Of a stretch of DNA of 64,000 bases, positions 53,901 through 62,931 are shown one piece after another. Source of the stretch: UBA11475 sp902486425 (GTDB taxonomy: Bacteria; Bacillota; Clostridia; Christensenellales; Borkfalkiaceae); NCBI GenBank assembly GCA_902486425.1, contig CABTOK010000009.1, positions 124,001 to 188,000 of the forward strand, written 5' to 3'. Within the stretch, counting starts at the first letter, position 1. Every line of letters begins with the position of its first letter. The notes under the pieces are model-generated. The model was not told where the DNA came from and did no database searches. It was given only the letters and a program-made list of their open reading frames with translations. A program made the translations under genes and the position numbers.

Positions 53901-54500
53901 ATGAATATTAAAAATACCGTAGTGCCTTACGTTATCGACAACACCGACGGCAAGGGCGAAAGAAGCTACGACATTTATTCGAGACTTTTAGAAGACAGAA
54001 TTATATTTTTAACGGGCGAAATAACCGACGCGGTTGCGGATTCGGTTGTAGCGCAACTTATCTATCTCGAAGGCAAAGATCCCGATAAAAATATTTGCGT
54101 TTACATCAACAGCCCCGGCGGTTCCGTTACCGCGGGTATGGCGATTTACGACACGATGAACTATATCAAGTGCGACGTAACAACCATTTGTATCGGTATG
54201 GCTGCTTCGATGGCGGCGTTCCTTCTTTCCTCGGGAACGAAGGGTAAACGCTATGCGCTTAAAAACAGCGAAATCATGATCCACCAGCCTTTGGGCGGCG
54301 CTCAGGGACAGGCGAGCGATATTAAAATACAGGCGGAACACATACTTAAAATCAAAAAGAGACTCAATTCTATTCTGGCGGAAAATTGCGGCAGATCTTA
54401 CGAAGAACTGGAAGTCGCTACCGACAGAGACAACTATCTCTCCGCCGAAGAAGCGAAGAGCTACGGTCTGATCGACGAAATTTTCGTTAAAAGACCGTAA
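53901..54500 (+). CDS. clpP: ATP-dependent Clp protease proteolytic subunit
   Basis: Serine protease that forms a 14-subunit chamber and degrades proteins fed by ClpX or ClpC. The catalytic Ser103 is in GMAASMAAF, His128 in MIHQPLGG, and the Asp lies in the region TDRDNYLSAEEA (about 175-186). At 199 residues it is normal. Substrates would include the alanine-tailed peptides made through RqcH, encoded upstream. AAAGGAG precedes the ATG. It is an operon with clpX, 12 bases apart. No CtsR operator is apparent. Confidence 0.97.
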   Translation: MNIKNTVVPYVIDNTDGKGERSYDIYSRLLEDRIIFLTGEITDAVADSVVAQLIYLEGKDPDKNICVYINSPGGSVTAGMAIYDTMNYIKCDVTTICIGMAASMAAFLLSSGTKGKRYALKNSEIMIHQPLGGAQGQASDIKIQAEHILKIKKRLNSILAENCGRSYEELEVATDRDNYLSAEEAKSYGLIDEIFVKRP

Positions 54501-54512
54501 ACCGGAGATTAA

Positions 54513-55733
54513 ATGAAAGAAAAGGAATTATATTGCGCATTTTGCGGAAAACCCAAAGAACTTGCAAAAAAACTTATAGCTGGTCCTAACGGAACTTATA
54601 TCTGCGACGAATGTATATCTATCTGCAACGAAATACTTGCCGAAGACGATACCGCGCCCGAAACGACCAAAGACCTTAAGCTTTTAAAACCGCATGAGAT
54701 AAAAGAACGCCTCGACCAATATATTATCGGTCAGGACGAAGCCAAAAAGGTTTTATCGGTAGCGGTTTACAACCATTATAAGAGAGTTTTCGCTAAAAAA
54801 TCGGGTGATGACGTCGATCTCGAAAAGAGCAACGTTCTTTTGCTCGGTCCCACCGGAAGCGGCAAAACGCTTCTTGCAAAGACTCTTGCAAAAATACTCG
54901 ACGTTCCGTTCGCCGTTGCGGACGCGACTACTCTGACCGAAGCCGGTTATGTAGGCGAAGACGTCGAAAACATTTTGTTAAAGCTTATTCAGAACGCAGA
55001 TTACGACGTTAAAAAAGCCGAACGAGGCATCGTCTATATAGACGAAATCGACAAAATCGCGAGAAAGAGCGAAAACGTTTCGATAACGCGCGACGTATCG
55101 GGCGAAGGAGTTCAGCAGGCCCTTCTTAAAATAATAGAATCCACCGTCGCTTCGGTTCCTCCGCAGGGCGGCAGAAAGCACCCCCAGCAGGAGTGTATCA
55201 GAATAGACACCACGAATATTCTGTTCATCATGGGCGGAGCGTTTGTCGGACTCGACAAGATAGTCGAAAAGCGGAAAGAAAAGTCAACGTTAGGTTTCGG
55301 CGGTTCGGTATACACCAATCAGGAAACCGTTAAAAACTTTATCAAAGATATTCAGCCGCAGGACCTTATTAAATACGGTCTTATACCCGAATTTATAGGA
55401 AGGGTGCCTATAACGGTAGGACTTAACGCTTTGGACGAAACAGCTCTCGTAAACATTATGACCGAACCGAAAAACGCCCTTATAAAGCAGTATAAAAAGC
55501 TTATAGGAATAGACAACGTAGATCTCGAAATTACCGACGAAGCCGTTCGCGCCGTAGCGAAGCGCGCCATAGAATTAAAGACCGGTGCGAGAGGACTAAG
55601 AACTATTTTGGAAGGGCTTATGCTTGACACCATGTACGACCTTCCGTCTCTTACCGACGTCGAAAAGGTAGTTATAGATAAAGACGTGGTTTCCGGCGAA
55701 GGTAAACCCGTCATAATCAAAAAGTCGGCGTAA
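54513..55733 (+). CDS. clpX: ATP-dependent Clp protease ATP-binding subunit ClpX
   Basis: AAA+ unfoldase that feeds substrates to ClpP. The N-terminal zinc finger has CAFC (about 7-10) and CDEC (about 32-35). The AAA module holds Walker A GPTGSGKT (112-119), Walker B IVYIDEIDK, the pore loop GYVGEDVE, the IGF-type ClpP contact written LGF, and sensor motifs. At 406 residues it is normal. GGAG lies just before the ATG. The operon ends about 150 bases later at a strong hairpin. Confidence 0.97.
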   Translation: MKEKELYCAFCGKPKELAKKLIAGPNGTYICDECISICNEILAEDDTAPETTKDLKLLKPHEIKERLDQYIIGQDEAKKVLSVAVYNHYKRVFAKKSGDDVDLEKSNVLLLGPTGSGKTLLAKTLAKILDVPFAVADATTLTEAGYVGEDVENILLKLIQNADYDVKKAERGIVYIDEIDKIARKSENVSITRDVSGEGVQQALLKIIESTVASVPPQGGRKHPQQECIRIDTTNILFIMGGAFVGLDKIVEKRKEKSTLGFGGSVYTNQETVKNFIKDIQPQDLIKYGLIPEFIGRVPITVGLNALDETALVNIMTEPKNALIKQYKKLIGIDNVDLEITDEAVRAVAKRAIELKTGARGLRTILEGLMLDTMYDLPSLTDVEKVVIDKDVVSGEGKPVIIKKSA

Positions 55734-55886
55734 AGCAGTAATATGGTATGGTTTGGACGATACTTGGCAGTGTTTCAGATGCAATGGTTCGCCGAAACGA
55801 TACCGCGATAAAAACAGAAATCAAAACAGTATAATTGCGGATATTAAAAAAATATTTATTTTTTCGGATTACGTTTTTAAACGATT

Positions 55887-55917
55887 AAAACTCACGAACA
55901 GATTTCGTGAGTTTTTT
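55887..55917 (+). terminator. Terminator of clpP-clpX
   Basis: AAACTCACGAA (55888-55898) pairs with TTCGTGAGTTT (55904-55914) around 5 bases, followed by further T residues. Confidence 0.85.
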
Positions 55918-56226
55918 ATGTATTGAAATATTTTTGTTCAAAAGCGATATTGATTTTATAAATAAGACGCTATATAATATTTTTAAGATACATCAATGAA
56001 TAAAAATTAAATATAAGTGTAAATATATGCTTGTTTTTTGCTTAAATAAAAAAATTTTTTAAAAATTTTCAAAAAGGTGTCACATTTTGATATAAAAAAG
56101 TAGTCTTATAAGTGAAAGGTATATGAATCAGCTACTAATAAAAAATTTTTATCTGCATTGTGATGCTTTTATTTATATAATTGCTCTTTTTTGTAAGATA
56201 AAAAATTTTATGATAAGGAGGAAAAG
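55918..56226. other. AT-rich non-coding stretch
   Basis: Much more AT-rich than the rest of the window, with long runs of A and T. I see no open reading frame, tRNA or convincing promoter. It forms the left part of an island that reaches to about 57000. Confidence 0.5.
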
Positions 56227-56313
56227 ATGGATAAAAAATACTTGGCTAAATTTAACTCTGTATTTTTAGCGATTATTTTGATGATTGTAAAAACCATTTT
56301 GTTTATACTTTAG
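56227..56313 (+). pseudogene. Truncated copy of the 5' end of the 56378 lipoprotein gene
   Basis: A 28-codon frame with a good AAGGAGG site. It encodes MDKKYLAKFNSVFLAIIL, while the full gene at 56378 begins MDKKYLTKFNAIILVIFL. After about 18 codons the similarity ends and a stop follows after ten more. It looks like a partial tandem duplication or the remnant of a paralogue. It may still be translated as a short hydrophobic peptide. Confidence 0.6.
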
Positions 56314-56377
56314 AAGGGCTATTTTTTGATTACAATCAACAAGATAAGAAAAATTTATAATAAAGGGAGAAAAAAAG

Positions 56378-57001
56378 ATGGATAAAAAGTATTTGACTAA
56401 ATTTAACGCTATAATTTTAGTTATTTTTCTGACCGTTATTTTACTTATATCGGGTTGTAGTTGCAATCCGTTTGATAACGGTTCTAAAGCGTTCCTTAAA
56501 AAACAAATGGACAAACTGCAACCTGAAGTAACAGGATATAAAATTGTTAGAACAGCAGGTGGAGATGATATTGCTTACTTTAAAGGTACGGTAACCGTCA
56601 ACGGAACAGAGATTAATATACAGCGAAAGCAAGGAAGTATTGATAGCTATTACATAATAAGTTATAACGATAAGGAAATAGTTATAAACAATGAATATAT
56701 GCGAGAAAAAAGCGAAGCTTACGTATATATTCACGATATATGGAACAGATGGAAAAATAAATCACAATCTTCCGTACTTGACAGTAGAATGTATAGCGTC
56801 TGCGAATTCGACAATAGATTGTTTATTGTAACAAATGGGGTGCAGACAAGGCTAATATCTAATTTATGGGTAGATGGGATGATTCCGATAACTCTTTATG
56901 AATTTAATATAGAAACGGAAGAAGTTTTATATGCGGGGTATTTAAATGATTACACTGATCCTCAAATAGGTGTTGTAATTAAGAAAACAGAGGAGAAATA
57001 A
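56378..57001 (+). CDS. Predicted lipoprotein of an AT-rich island
   Basis: A 207-residue lipoprotein of unknown function. The signal sequence ends in the lipobox LISGC with the modified cysteine at about 27. The mature part is rich in Tyr, Ile, Asn and Lys; no domain is recognised. The gene uses AT-ending codons far more than its neighbours, which suggests acquisition from elsewhere. GGGAG precedes the ATG. A truncated copy of its start lies just upstream. Its stop overlaps the start of the next small frame (TAATG). Confidence 0.65.
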   Translation: MDKKYLTKFNAIILVIFLTVILLISGCSCNPFDNGSKAFLKKQMDKLQPEVTGYKIVRTAGGDDIAYFKGTVTVNGTEINIQRKQGSIDSYYIISYNDKEIVINNEYMREKSEAYVYIHDIWNRWKNKSQSSVLDSRMYSVCEFDNRLFIVTNGVQTRLISNLWVDGMIPITLYEFNIETEEVLYAGYLNDYTDPQIGVVIKKTEEK

Positions 57002-57132
57002 TGATGAACAAAACACTAAAGAAGATAGTAACATGTTTATTGGTTTGTTTTACATTAGCTTGCGTTGCAGGCTTTATCGTAACGTCCGCTCCGAAAAAAA
57101 CGTACGCTTTTACGGGACTTACGGTAAAGTAA
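57001..57132 (+). pseudogene. 43-codon signal-peptide frame, probably a gene remnant
   Basis: Begins at the last base of the preceding stop codon (TAATG) with AGAGGAG upstream, so it should be translated. It encodes a full signal peptide (MMNKTLKKIVTCLLVCFTLA, ending KTYA) but only about seven residues after the likely cleavage site. Downstream in-frame stops in 57133-57240 suggest a decayed exported protein. A secreted short peptide is the alternative. Confidence 0.45.
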
Positions 57133-57259
57133 AAAGGCTTTGTGGTGAGAAAAGAGTATAAAAAGCAATCGAAGCGTACGGAGGAGCGCTAAAAACCGGC
57201 GAAAAAGCAGGACTTTGAGTAATAATTTAAGATTAAATAATTCTCCCGGAATACAAAGC

Positions 57260-57298
57260 AAAAAAGAGTAACAAGCATACCGACGGTTACTCTTTTTT
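57260..57298. terminator. Bidirectional terminator between the island and spmB
   Basis: AAAAAAGAGTAAC (57260-57272) pairs perfectly with GTTACTCTTTTTT (57286-57298). It can end the island genes (plus) and spmA-spmB (minus). Confidence 0.85.
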
Positions 57299-57307
57299 AA
57301 TGTATTT

Positions 57308-57811
57308 TTACATGATTTTACATATCATGCAGGCGGTTACGCATGATAAAAACGAAGAAACAAGGCTTATAAAAATGGGCAAAAAAAGATTTTTTGTTCT
57401 GGCTCTCGCAAAGTAGACCGAAGAGACGTAAAACACTGTTTCGCTGCTACCGTATACGGCGGAAGCGCACCGCGCGACGTAACTGTCTACGCCGTATTTT
57501 TTAAAAATTCCCGTTAAGACGGCAAGCGAACCGCTGCCCGAAAACGGCTTTATAAGAACAAGTTCGTTTATTTCTTCGGGGATTCCGAAAAACGAAAATA
57601 CGGGCGATAAAAATTTAGTCATAACCGACGTAAGACCGCTTGCCGAAAACAGTTCTGTTAAAACGAATATCGCGAGAAGATACGGAAAAAGATTTACGCA
57701 AAACGGAACGGCGCCTTTTGCTCCCGCGACGAATTCGTCGTACGGTCTTACTTTTTTTATTATTGCATAGATAAAAATAAATATAAAAAATATCGGAAAA
57801 AAGTACTTCAT
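57308..57811 (-). CDS. spmB: Spore maturation protein B
   Basis: Membrane protein of the nucleoside-recognition (Gate) family needed, with SpmA, for spore core dehydration and heat resistance. The 167 residues hold four or five helices. Typical stretches are GAKGAVPFCVNLFPYLLAIFV (split across residues 31-51), LIKPFSGSGSLAVLTGI (about 86-102) and the end SFLSCVTACMIC. Its ATG overlaps the spmA stop by 4 bases, so translation is coupled. It supports a spore-forming lifestyle with spoIIE. Confidence 0.92.
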   Translation of the reverse strand: MKYFFPIFFIFIFIYAIIKKVRPYDEFVAGAKGAVPFCVNLFPYLLAIFVLTELFSASGLTSVMTKFLSPVFSFFGIPEEINELVLIKPFSGSGSLAVLTGIFKKYGVDSYVARCASAVYGSSETVFYVSSVYFARARTKNLFLPIFISLVSSFLSCVTACMICKIM

Positions 57812-58458
57812 AAAGTTTTTCCTTTTATAGCGTCCGCCGCGTTTTTGTTTTTATGGCGGAATAAAATTTTTGCGTTTGTTTTTTGTTTATTTACCGCAAA
57901 GCTTTTTTTGTTTCCGAAAAGGAACATTTTGCAGAGTAAAATCCCGGATACGGTCGAAACGAGAGTGGATATTATCGTCGGCAGAATAACGTCGGACGGG
58001 CTTGCCGAAGATAAACTTGTTCTTAACGCTATGACGGTCGTCGGAATAATCTGAATACTCGTTGCGTTTATCACGAAAAAGGTCAGAATTTTACTTCTTG
58101 TACCGTCGCGTTTTTCGAGTTCTTCGATGGCTTTTATTCCCATGGGCGTGGTGGCTCCGGTCATTCCGAGAGCGTTGGCGGAAATATTGAGCGAAATATA
58201 TTCGTTTTCTTTTTCGGTAAGCTCTCCGAAAACAGCTTTATTGAAAGGCTTTAATATTTTTGCGAATTTTGCGGTGAAACCCGTCTTTTCGAATATATTG
58301 AATATTCCGAGCCATACGGCGTAAACGGCAGTGAGTTTTATCGAAAGTCCGAGAGCCTTTTCTCCGCCGGAAAGCATGGAAGACAAAACCGCGTCCGGAT
58401 CGATAAAAACAAGAGCAATGGCGGAAATAATAAAAAATACCGTAAAAATCGCATTCAT
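57808..58458 (-). CDS. spmA: Spore maturation protein A
   Basis: Partner of SpmB in spore core dehydration; also a nucleoside-recognition-domain membrane protein. From ATG 58458 it has 216 residues with about five helices and the mark LNISANALGMTGATTPMG (about 91-108). I prefer this ATG because family members begin with a short M-N-x-I-type start; an in-frame TTG at 58476 would add six residues. Neither has a convincing ribosome binding site. It is divergent from metG. In Bacillus the pair is expressed in sporulation; no such promoter could be assigned here. Confidence 0.9.
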   Translation of the reverse strand: MNAIFTVFFIISAIALVFIDPDAVLSSMLSGGEKALGLSIKLTAVYAVWLGIFNIFEKTGFTAKFAKILKPFNKAVFGELTEKENEYISLNISANALGMTGATTPMGIKAIEELEKRDGTRSKILTFFVINATSIQIIPTTVIALRTSLSSASPSDVILPTIISTLVSTVSGILLCKMFLFGNKKSFAVNKQKTNAKILFRHKNKNAADAIKGKTL

Positions 58459-58492
58459 GCTAAACTTTATGAGCAAAGTTTTATATTTATGT

Positions 58493-58521
58493 TTTACTTT
58501 TTATTATTTTTATTATAAAAT
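58493..58521 (+). promoter_or_regulatory. Promoter of metG
   Basis: TTTACT (58493-58498) and TAAAAT (58516-58521) have a 17-base, T-rich spacer. The leader holds small GC-rich hairpins (58545-58590) but no T-box. Confidence 0.45.
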
Positions 58522-58600
58522 AATAAGAAAAGAATTAAATCCGGGCGGTAAAACGCCTTAGTAAGGCTGCGGCAATCTACGCCGCCGAAAAGGAGAGGTC

Positions 58601-60562
58601 ATGCAGAACAAATATTATATAACGACCGCGATCGCATATACTTCGGGTAAGCCGCATATCGGCAATACTTACGAAGCGATTCTGGCGGACTCGGTGGCGA
58701 GATTCAAAAGAAAGCAGGGCTACGACGTATTTTTTCAGACGGGCACCGACGAACACGGACAGAAGATAGAAGAAAAAGCAGCAGCGGCCGGCAAAACCCC
58801 GAAAGAATTCGTAGACGAGGTTTCGGCGGAAATAAAAAGACTCTGGAATCTCGTGGACGTTTCGTACGATAAATTTATCCGCACGACAGACAAAGATCAC
58901 GAATTTGAGGTGCAAAAAATCTTCGATAAGCTTTATAAGCAGGGAGATATTTACAAAGGCTCGTACGAAGGCTGGTACTGCACTCCGTGCGAGAGCTTCT
59001 GGACGGAATCGCAGCTTAAGGACGGCAAATGCCCCGACTGCGGCAGAGAAGTCAAAAAAGCAAAGGAAGAAGCTTACTTTTTCAGAATGTCCAAATATGC
59101 GGACAGACTTTTGAAATATTACGAAGAACATCCCGACTTTATCGTTCCCGTTTCGAGAAAGAATGAAATGATAAACAACTTTTTAAAGCCCGGACTTCAG
59201 GACCTTTGCGTTTCGAGAACGTCGTTCAAGTGGGGAATCCCGGTTGATTTCGATCCGAAGCATGTCGTTTACGTATGGCTCGACGCGCTTACAAACTACA
59301 TTACGGGCATAGGCTACGACGCAGACGGCAACAGCAGGGATTCTTTTAAGAAGTACTGGCCGGCGGATGTACATATAATAGGTAAGGACATCGTAAGATT
59401 CCACACCATCTACTGGCCGATTTTTCTGATGGCGTTAGGGCTTCCTCTTCCCAAGCAGGTTTACGGGCACGGCTGGCTTTTGCAGGACGGCGGCAAGATG
59501 AGTAAGTCCAAGGGCAACGTTATTTATGCGGACGATCTTGTAGAATATTTCGGTTCGGACGCGGTAAGATATTACGTTTTGTCCGAGATGACTCAGGGAT
59601 CGGACGGAACTATCTCGTGGGAAGCCGTCGTCGACAAAATAAACGGCGAACTTGCCAACGTGTTCGGCAATCTCGTTTCGAGAACGGTAGCGATGTCTAA
59701 TAAATATTTCGGCGGCGTTATCGAAAACGCGAACGTAAACGAACCCGTGGACGATGACCTTAAAGAAGTCGTTACTTCCGCTTATAGTAAAGTTGCGAAA
59801 AATATGGACGAATATAAAATTTCGGACGCGATAAACGAGGTTATGACGGTGTTCCGCAGAGCCAATAAGTACGTGGACGAAACCACTCCGTGGATACTCG
59901 CAAAGGATCCTTCAAAAGAAGGCAGACTTAAAACCGTTCTTTACAATCTTTCCGAAGCGATTATCGTCGGTACCTCTTTGATGTACCCGTTTATGCCGAA
60001 AACGTGCCAAAAGGCGCTTTCGTACTTCGGCTCGGACGTAAGAGATTACGATAAACTTAATACGTTCGGACTTTTAGAAACGGTTAAGGCAGCCGAAAGT
60101 CCGGAAATATTATTTACAAGACTCGACTTAAAAGAGATTATGGAAAAGGTAAACAAAATGGTCGAAGAACGTAAAGCCGCAGCCGAAAAAGAAGCGGCGA
60201 AAACGGCTCCCGAAGCGACCGAAGAAAATAAAAAAGAACTTATTCCGATAGACGACTTTTTTAAGGTGGAATTGAAGGTCGCGCTCGTCACCGCGTGCGA
60301 AATCGTTCCGAAGTCCAACAAGCTGTTAAAGCTCACCGTAAAGCTCGGAAACGAAACGAGGACGGTAGTCAGCGGAATAAGAAAGGCGTATTCGCCCGAA
60401 TATCTTATCGGCAAAAAGGTGGTTATGGTTACCAACTTAAAACCCGCAAAACTTTGCGGAATCGAAAGTCAGGGCATGATTATCTGCGCCGAAAACAGCG
60501 AAGGCAAAATAGCGTTTTTATCGCCCGAAACCGATATGGAAGACGGCAGCGTTATTTCTTAA
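58601..60562 (+). CDS. metG: Methionyl-tRNA synthetase
   Basis: Class I synthetase of 653 residues that charges tRNA-Met. The HIGH equivalent is HIGN (19-22), KMSKS is at 299-303, and one zinc knuckle is visible (YCTPC, then KCPDC near 145-148). An Ala/Glu-rich linker (about 520-550) leads to a C-terminal EMAP/Arc1p-like tRNA-binding domain (about 550-653) that dimerises the enzyme. AAGGAG precedes the ATG. It heads the cluster metG-tatD-rsmA, the same order as in Bacillus apart from genes missing between tatD and rsmA. Confidence 0.97.
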   Translation: MQNKYYITTAIAYTSGKPHIGNTYEAILADSVARFKRKQGYDVFFQTGTDEHGQKIEEKAAAAGKTPKEFVDEVSAEIKRLWNLVDVSYDKFIRTTDKDHEFEVQKIFDKLYKQGDIYKGSYEGWYCTPCESFWTESQLKDGKCPDCGREVKKAKEEAYFFRMSKYADRLLKYYEEHPDFIVPVSRKNEMINNFLKPGLQDLCVSRTSFKWGIPVDFDPKHVVYVWLDALTNYITGIGYDADGNSRDSFKKYWPADVHIIGKDIVRFHTIYWPIFLMALGLPLPKQVYGHGWLLQDGGKMSKSKGNVIYADDLVEYFGSDAVRYYVLSEMTQGSDGTISWEAVVDKINGELANVFGNLVSRTVAMSNKYFGGVIENANVNEPVDDDLKEVVTSAYSKVAKNMDEYKISDAINEVMTVFRRANKYVDETTPWILAKDPSKEGRLKTVLYNLSEAIIVGTSLMYPFMPKTCQKALSYFGSDVRDYDKLNTFGLLETVKAAESPEILFTRLDLKEIMEKVNKMVEERKAAAEKEAAKTAPEATEENKKELIPIDDFFKVELKVALVTACEIVPKSNKLLKLTVKLGNETRTVVSGIRKAYSPEYLIGKKVVMVTNLKPAKLCGIESQGMIICAENSEGKIAFLSPETDMEDGSVIS

Positions 60563-60594
60563 AACATTACTTCCCGGTAAAATCAAGGCTTAAA

Positions 60595-61371
60595 ATGTTT
60601 ATAGATACGCATTGCCACTTTGCGGGCAGAAGCGAACAAGATAAAGAAAGAGTATATAACGAAGCGTTAAAAAGCGGCGTCGGTCTTATGATCGACACCG
60701 CTTTCGATATGAAATCGTCCGAAGAGGTAATAGCATTCTCGGCGTCTCACGAAGGCGTTTATGCCGCGGTCGGAGTACATCCCGACGCCTGCAAAGAAAT
60801 AACTCCCGAAAACGTAAAAGCATTAAAAGAACTTTCTGAAAACAAGAAGTGCGCTTTAATAGGCGAGATAGGACTTGACTACCATTACGAACCTTACGAT
60901 AAAGAATTGCAAAAAAGGGCTTTTATATCGCAGATGGAACTTGCGGACGAAGTAAATCTGCCGTTTACCGTACATTCGAGAGACTGCACGGCGGATCTTA
61001 TAAAAATTCTTACCGAAAATAAAAAGCTCATAAAAAACGGCGCGATAATGCACTGCTATTCGGGTTCGGTGGAGACCGCTGAAATTTTACTCAATCTCGG
61101 ATTTTACATGTCGTTTTCCGGTACGCTGACATTTAAAAACGCAAGGAATCTTCCAGAAGTAGTAAAGTTTTTGCCTATGGACAGGATTTTGTCCGAAACG
61201 GACAGCCCCTATCTCTCTCCCGTGCCTTTACGGGGAACAGAAAACGAGAGCAAAAACGTTTTGTACGTTACCCGCAAAATCGCCGAAATAAAAAACATCG
61301 ACGTCGAAAAAACGGCGGATATAATTAAAAGCAACGTAAAAACATTGCTTAAAAGAATAGATACTATTTAG
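60595..61371 (+). CDS. tatD: TatD family metal-dependent deoxyribonuclease
   Basis: A 258-residue TIM-barrel hydrolase. The metal ligands are visible: DTHCHF (4-9), the Glu in GEIGLDYH (about 88-95), VHSRD (about 127-131), MHCYSG (about 152-157) and ETDSPYL (about 203-209). TatD enzymes have 3'-5' exonuclease activity on DNA and act in DNA repair or fragmentation; they are not part of Tat protein export. Start at ATG 60595 is chosen because the conserved FIDTHCH follows at once; a longer frame from 60295 would overlap metG by 268 bases. Confidence 0.95.
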   Translation: MFIDTHCHFAGRSEQDKERVYNEALKSGVGLMIDTAFDMKSSEEVIAFSASHEGVYAAVGVHPDACKEITPENVKALKELSENKKCALIGEIGLDYHYEPYDKELQKRAFISQMELADEVNLPFTVHSRDCTADLIKILTENKKLIKNGAIMHCYSGSVETAEILLNLGFYMSFSGTLTFKNARNLPEVVKFLPMDRILSETDSPYLSPVPLRGTENESKNVLYVTRKIAEIKNIDVEKTADIIKSNVKTLLKRIDTI

Positions 61372-61421
61372 CTTAGCGGCGGCGTAACCCGAATATATAA
61401 ATCAAACGAAAGGACAAAAAA

Positions 61422-62324
61422 GTGAACGTAAAAGAACTTTTATACAAATACAAATTTTTCTTCAAAAAGTCTTTCGGACAGAACTTTTTAACAGACGACG
61501 ATCTTCTGGAGAGTATAGTCGTTTCCTCGGGCATCACAAAGGACGACGACGTGATCGAAATCGGCTGCGGAGCGGGTACTCTTACCAAAGTCCTCGCACG
61601 TCACGCAAAGTCCGTCACGGGGTATGAGATAGACAAGAATCTGAAACCTGTTCTCGAAGACTATCTTTCGGAAGAAAATAACGTAAAAATAAATTTTAAC
61701 GACGTTATGAAGGTTCCTATGGAAGTCCTCGAAAAGGAGTTTGACGAGTATATCGTCGTAGCGAACATACCTTACTATATAACGACTCCCATCGTTACGA
61801 TGTTCCTTGAAAGCGCGAAGAAGGTGAAAAAGCTCGTTCTTACCGTACAGAAGGAAGTCGCCGACAGGTTTTCGGCAAAAGAAGGAACGTCCGAGTACGG
61901 CTCGATAACCGCCGCCATAAACTTTTACGGCAGTGCGGAAACCGTTATGGTTATCGGAAGAGAAAAATTTACTCCGCCGCCCAAAGTAGACTCCGCCGTG
62001 GTAGCGATTACAATAGACAGGTCTAAGCAAAACGGTACGAATAAAGAACATTTCAGAGAAGTTTTAAAAGCGGCTTTCGGCAACAGAAGAAAAACGCTTT
62101 CGAATAATTTATCGGCGGTTTTCGGAATAGAAAAGAAAATCGCGGAAGAAATATTATTAAAAATGGATAAAAATCCGCAGGTGCGCGGCGAAACGTTTTC
62201 TGCCGGAGATTTCGCGATTTTAACCGAAGAACTCGAAAAAATGGATGTTTTCGATAAACCTGTATCGTCTAAACGCACCCGCAAGCAAAAAACGGAAGAT
62301 AAAAAAATCAAATCGGATTTATAA
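61422..62324 (+). CDS. rsmA: 16S rRNA (adenine1518-N6/adenine1519-N6)-dimethyltransferase
   Basis: KsgA/RsmA dimethylates two adjacent adenines in helix 45 of 16S rRNA; its loss gives kasugamycin resistance. FGQNFLTDDDLLESIV (about 22-37) opens the domain, EIGCGAGTLTKVLA (about 46-59) binds SAM, and the catalytic NIPYYITTPI (about 114-123) is complete. At 300 residues it is slightly long because of a basic tail of about 20 residues (SSKRTRKQKTEDKK). The start codon is GTG at 61422, with AAAGGA before it. The rnmV gene that usually precedes it in Bacillus is absent here. Confidence 0.96.
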   Translation: MNVKELLYKYKFFFKKSFGQNFLTDDDLLESIVVSSGITKDDDVIEIGCGAGTLTKVLARHAKSVTGYEIDKNLKPVLEDYLSEENNVKINFNDVMKVPMEVLEKEFDEYIVVANIPYYITTPIVTMFLESAKKVKKLVLTVQKEVADRFSAKEGTSEYGSITAAINFYGSAETVMVIGREKFTPPPKVDSAVVAITIDRSKQNGTNKEHFREVLKAAFGNRRKTLSNNLSAVFGIEKKIAEEILLKMDKNPQVRGETFSAGDFAILTEELEKMDVFDKPVSSKRTRKQKTEDKKIKSDL

Positions 62325-62326
62325 AA

Positions 62327-62929
62327 ATGAAAAAGATAGTTCTCGCAAGCAACAATAAAGGAAAAATAAAAGAGTTCAAAGAAATTTTGCAGGATACGGA
62401 AATAGTACCTTACGGCGAACTCGGAATAACCGAAGAACCGGAAGAAACGGGCAAAACTTTTTATGAAAACGCTCTTATAAAAGCTAAAACGATCGCCTTG
62501 AAAACGGGACTTCCCACGGTTTCCGACGACAGCGGAATATGCGTCGATTATTTATCCGGCGCTCCCGGAATTTACTCCGCAAGATATTCCGGCGACGAAA
62601 ACAAGGAAACAATGGACAAGTCGAACAGGGATAAGCTTCTCGCCGAACTGACCGGCATAAAAGACAGAGACGCAAAGTTCTGTTCGAGCGTAGTTTTGTT
62701 TATACCGGACGGAACCGAAGGGAAAATAATAAGCGGCTACGGCGAAACGAAGGGATATATTTTAGACAAAGAAACGGGTGAAAACGGGTTCGGCTACGAC
62801 TGCATATTTTATTCGTACGATTTGGAAAAATGTTTCGGTATCGCTACCGAAGAAGAAAAAAACTCGGTATCGCACAGGGCGCGCGCAATAGCGGATCTTA
62901 AAAGCAAGATAAAGACCGGAAAGGAATAA
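62327..62929 (+). CDS. rdgB: XTP/dITP diphosphatase (RdgB/HAM1)
   Basis: Hydrolyses non-canonical purine nucleoside triphosphates (XTP, dITP, ITP) and so keeps deaminated bases out of DNA and RNA. The 200 residues begin with the substrate loop ASNNKGKIKEFKEIL (5-19). SDDSGICVDYL (about 66-76) holds the metal site and GFGYDCIF (about 145-152) is conserved; EEKNSVSHRARA lies near the end. It starts 2 bases after the rsmA stop and ends 2 bases before yfcE, so these are one operon. Confidence 0.95.
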   Translation: MKKIVLASNNKGKIKEFKEILQDTEIVPYGELGITEEPEETGKTFYENALIKAKTIALKTGLPTVSDDSGICVDYLSGAPGIYSARYSGDENKETMDKSNRDKLLAELTGIKDRDAKFCSSVVLFIPDGTEGKIISGYGETKGYILDKETGENGFGYDCIFYSYDLEKCFGIATEEEKNSVSHRARAIADLKSKIKTGKE

Positions 62930-62931
62930 AG

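Noticed and set aside
58535..58600. A T-box or S-box in the metG leader
   Set aside because: Only short GC-rich hairpins are present; neither the T-box sequence nor a SAM riboswitch core is visible.
60295..60594. A 100-residue upstream extension of tatD
   Set aside because: It would overlap metG by 268 bases, and the conserved TatD start follows ATG 60595 directly.
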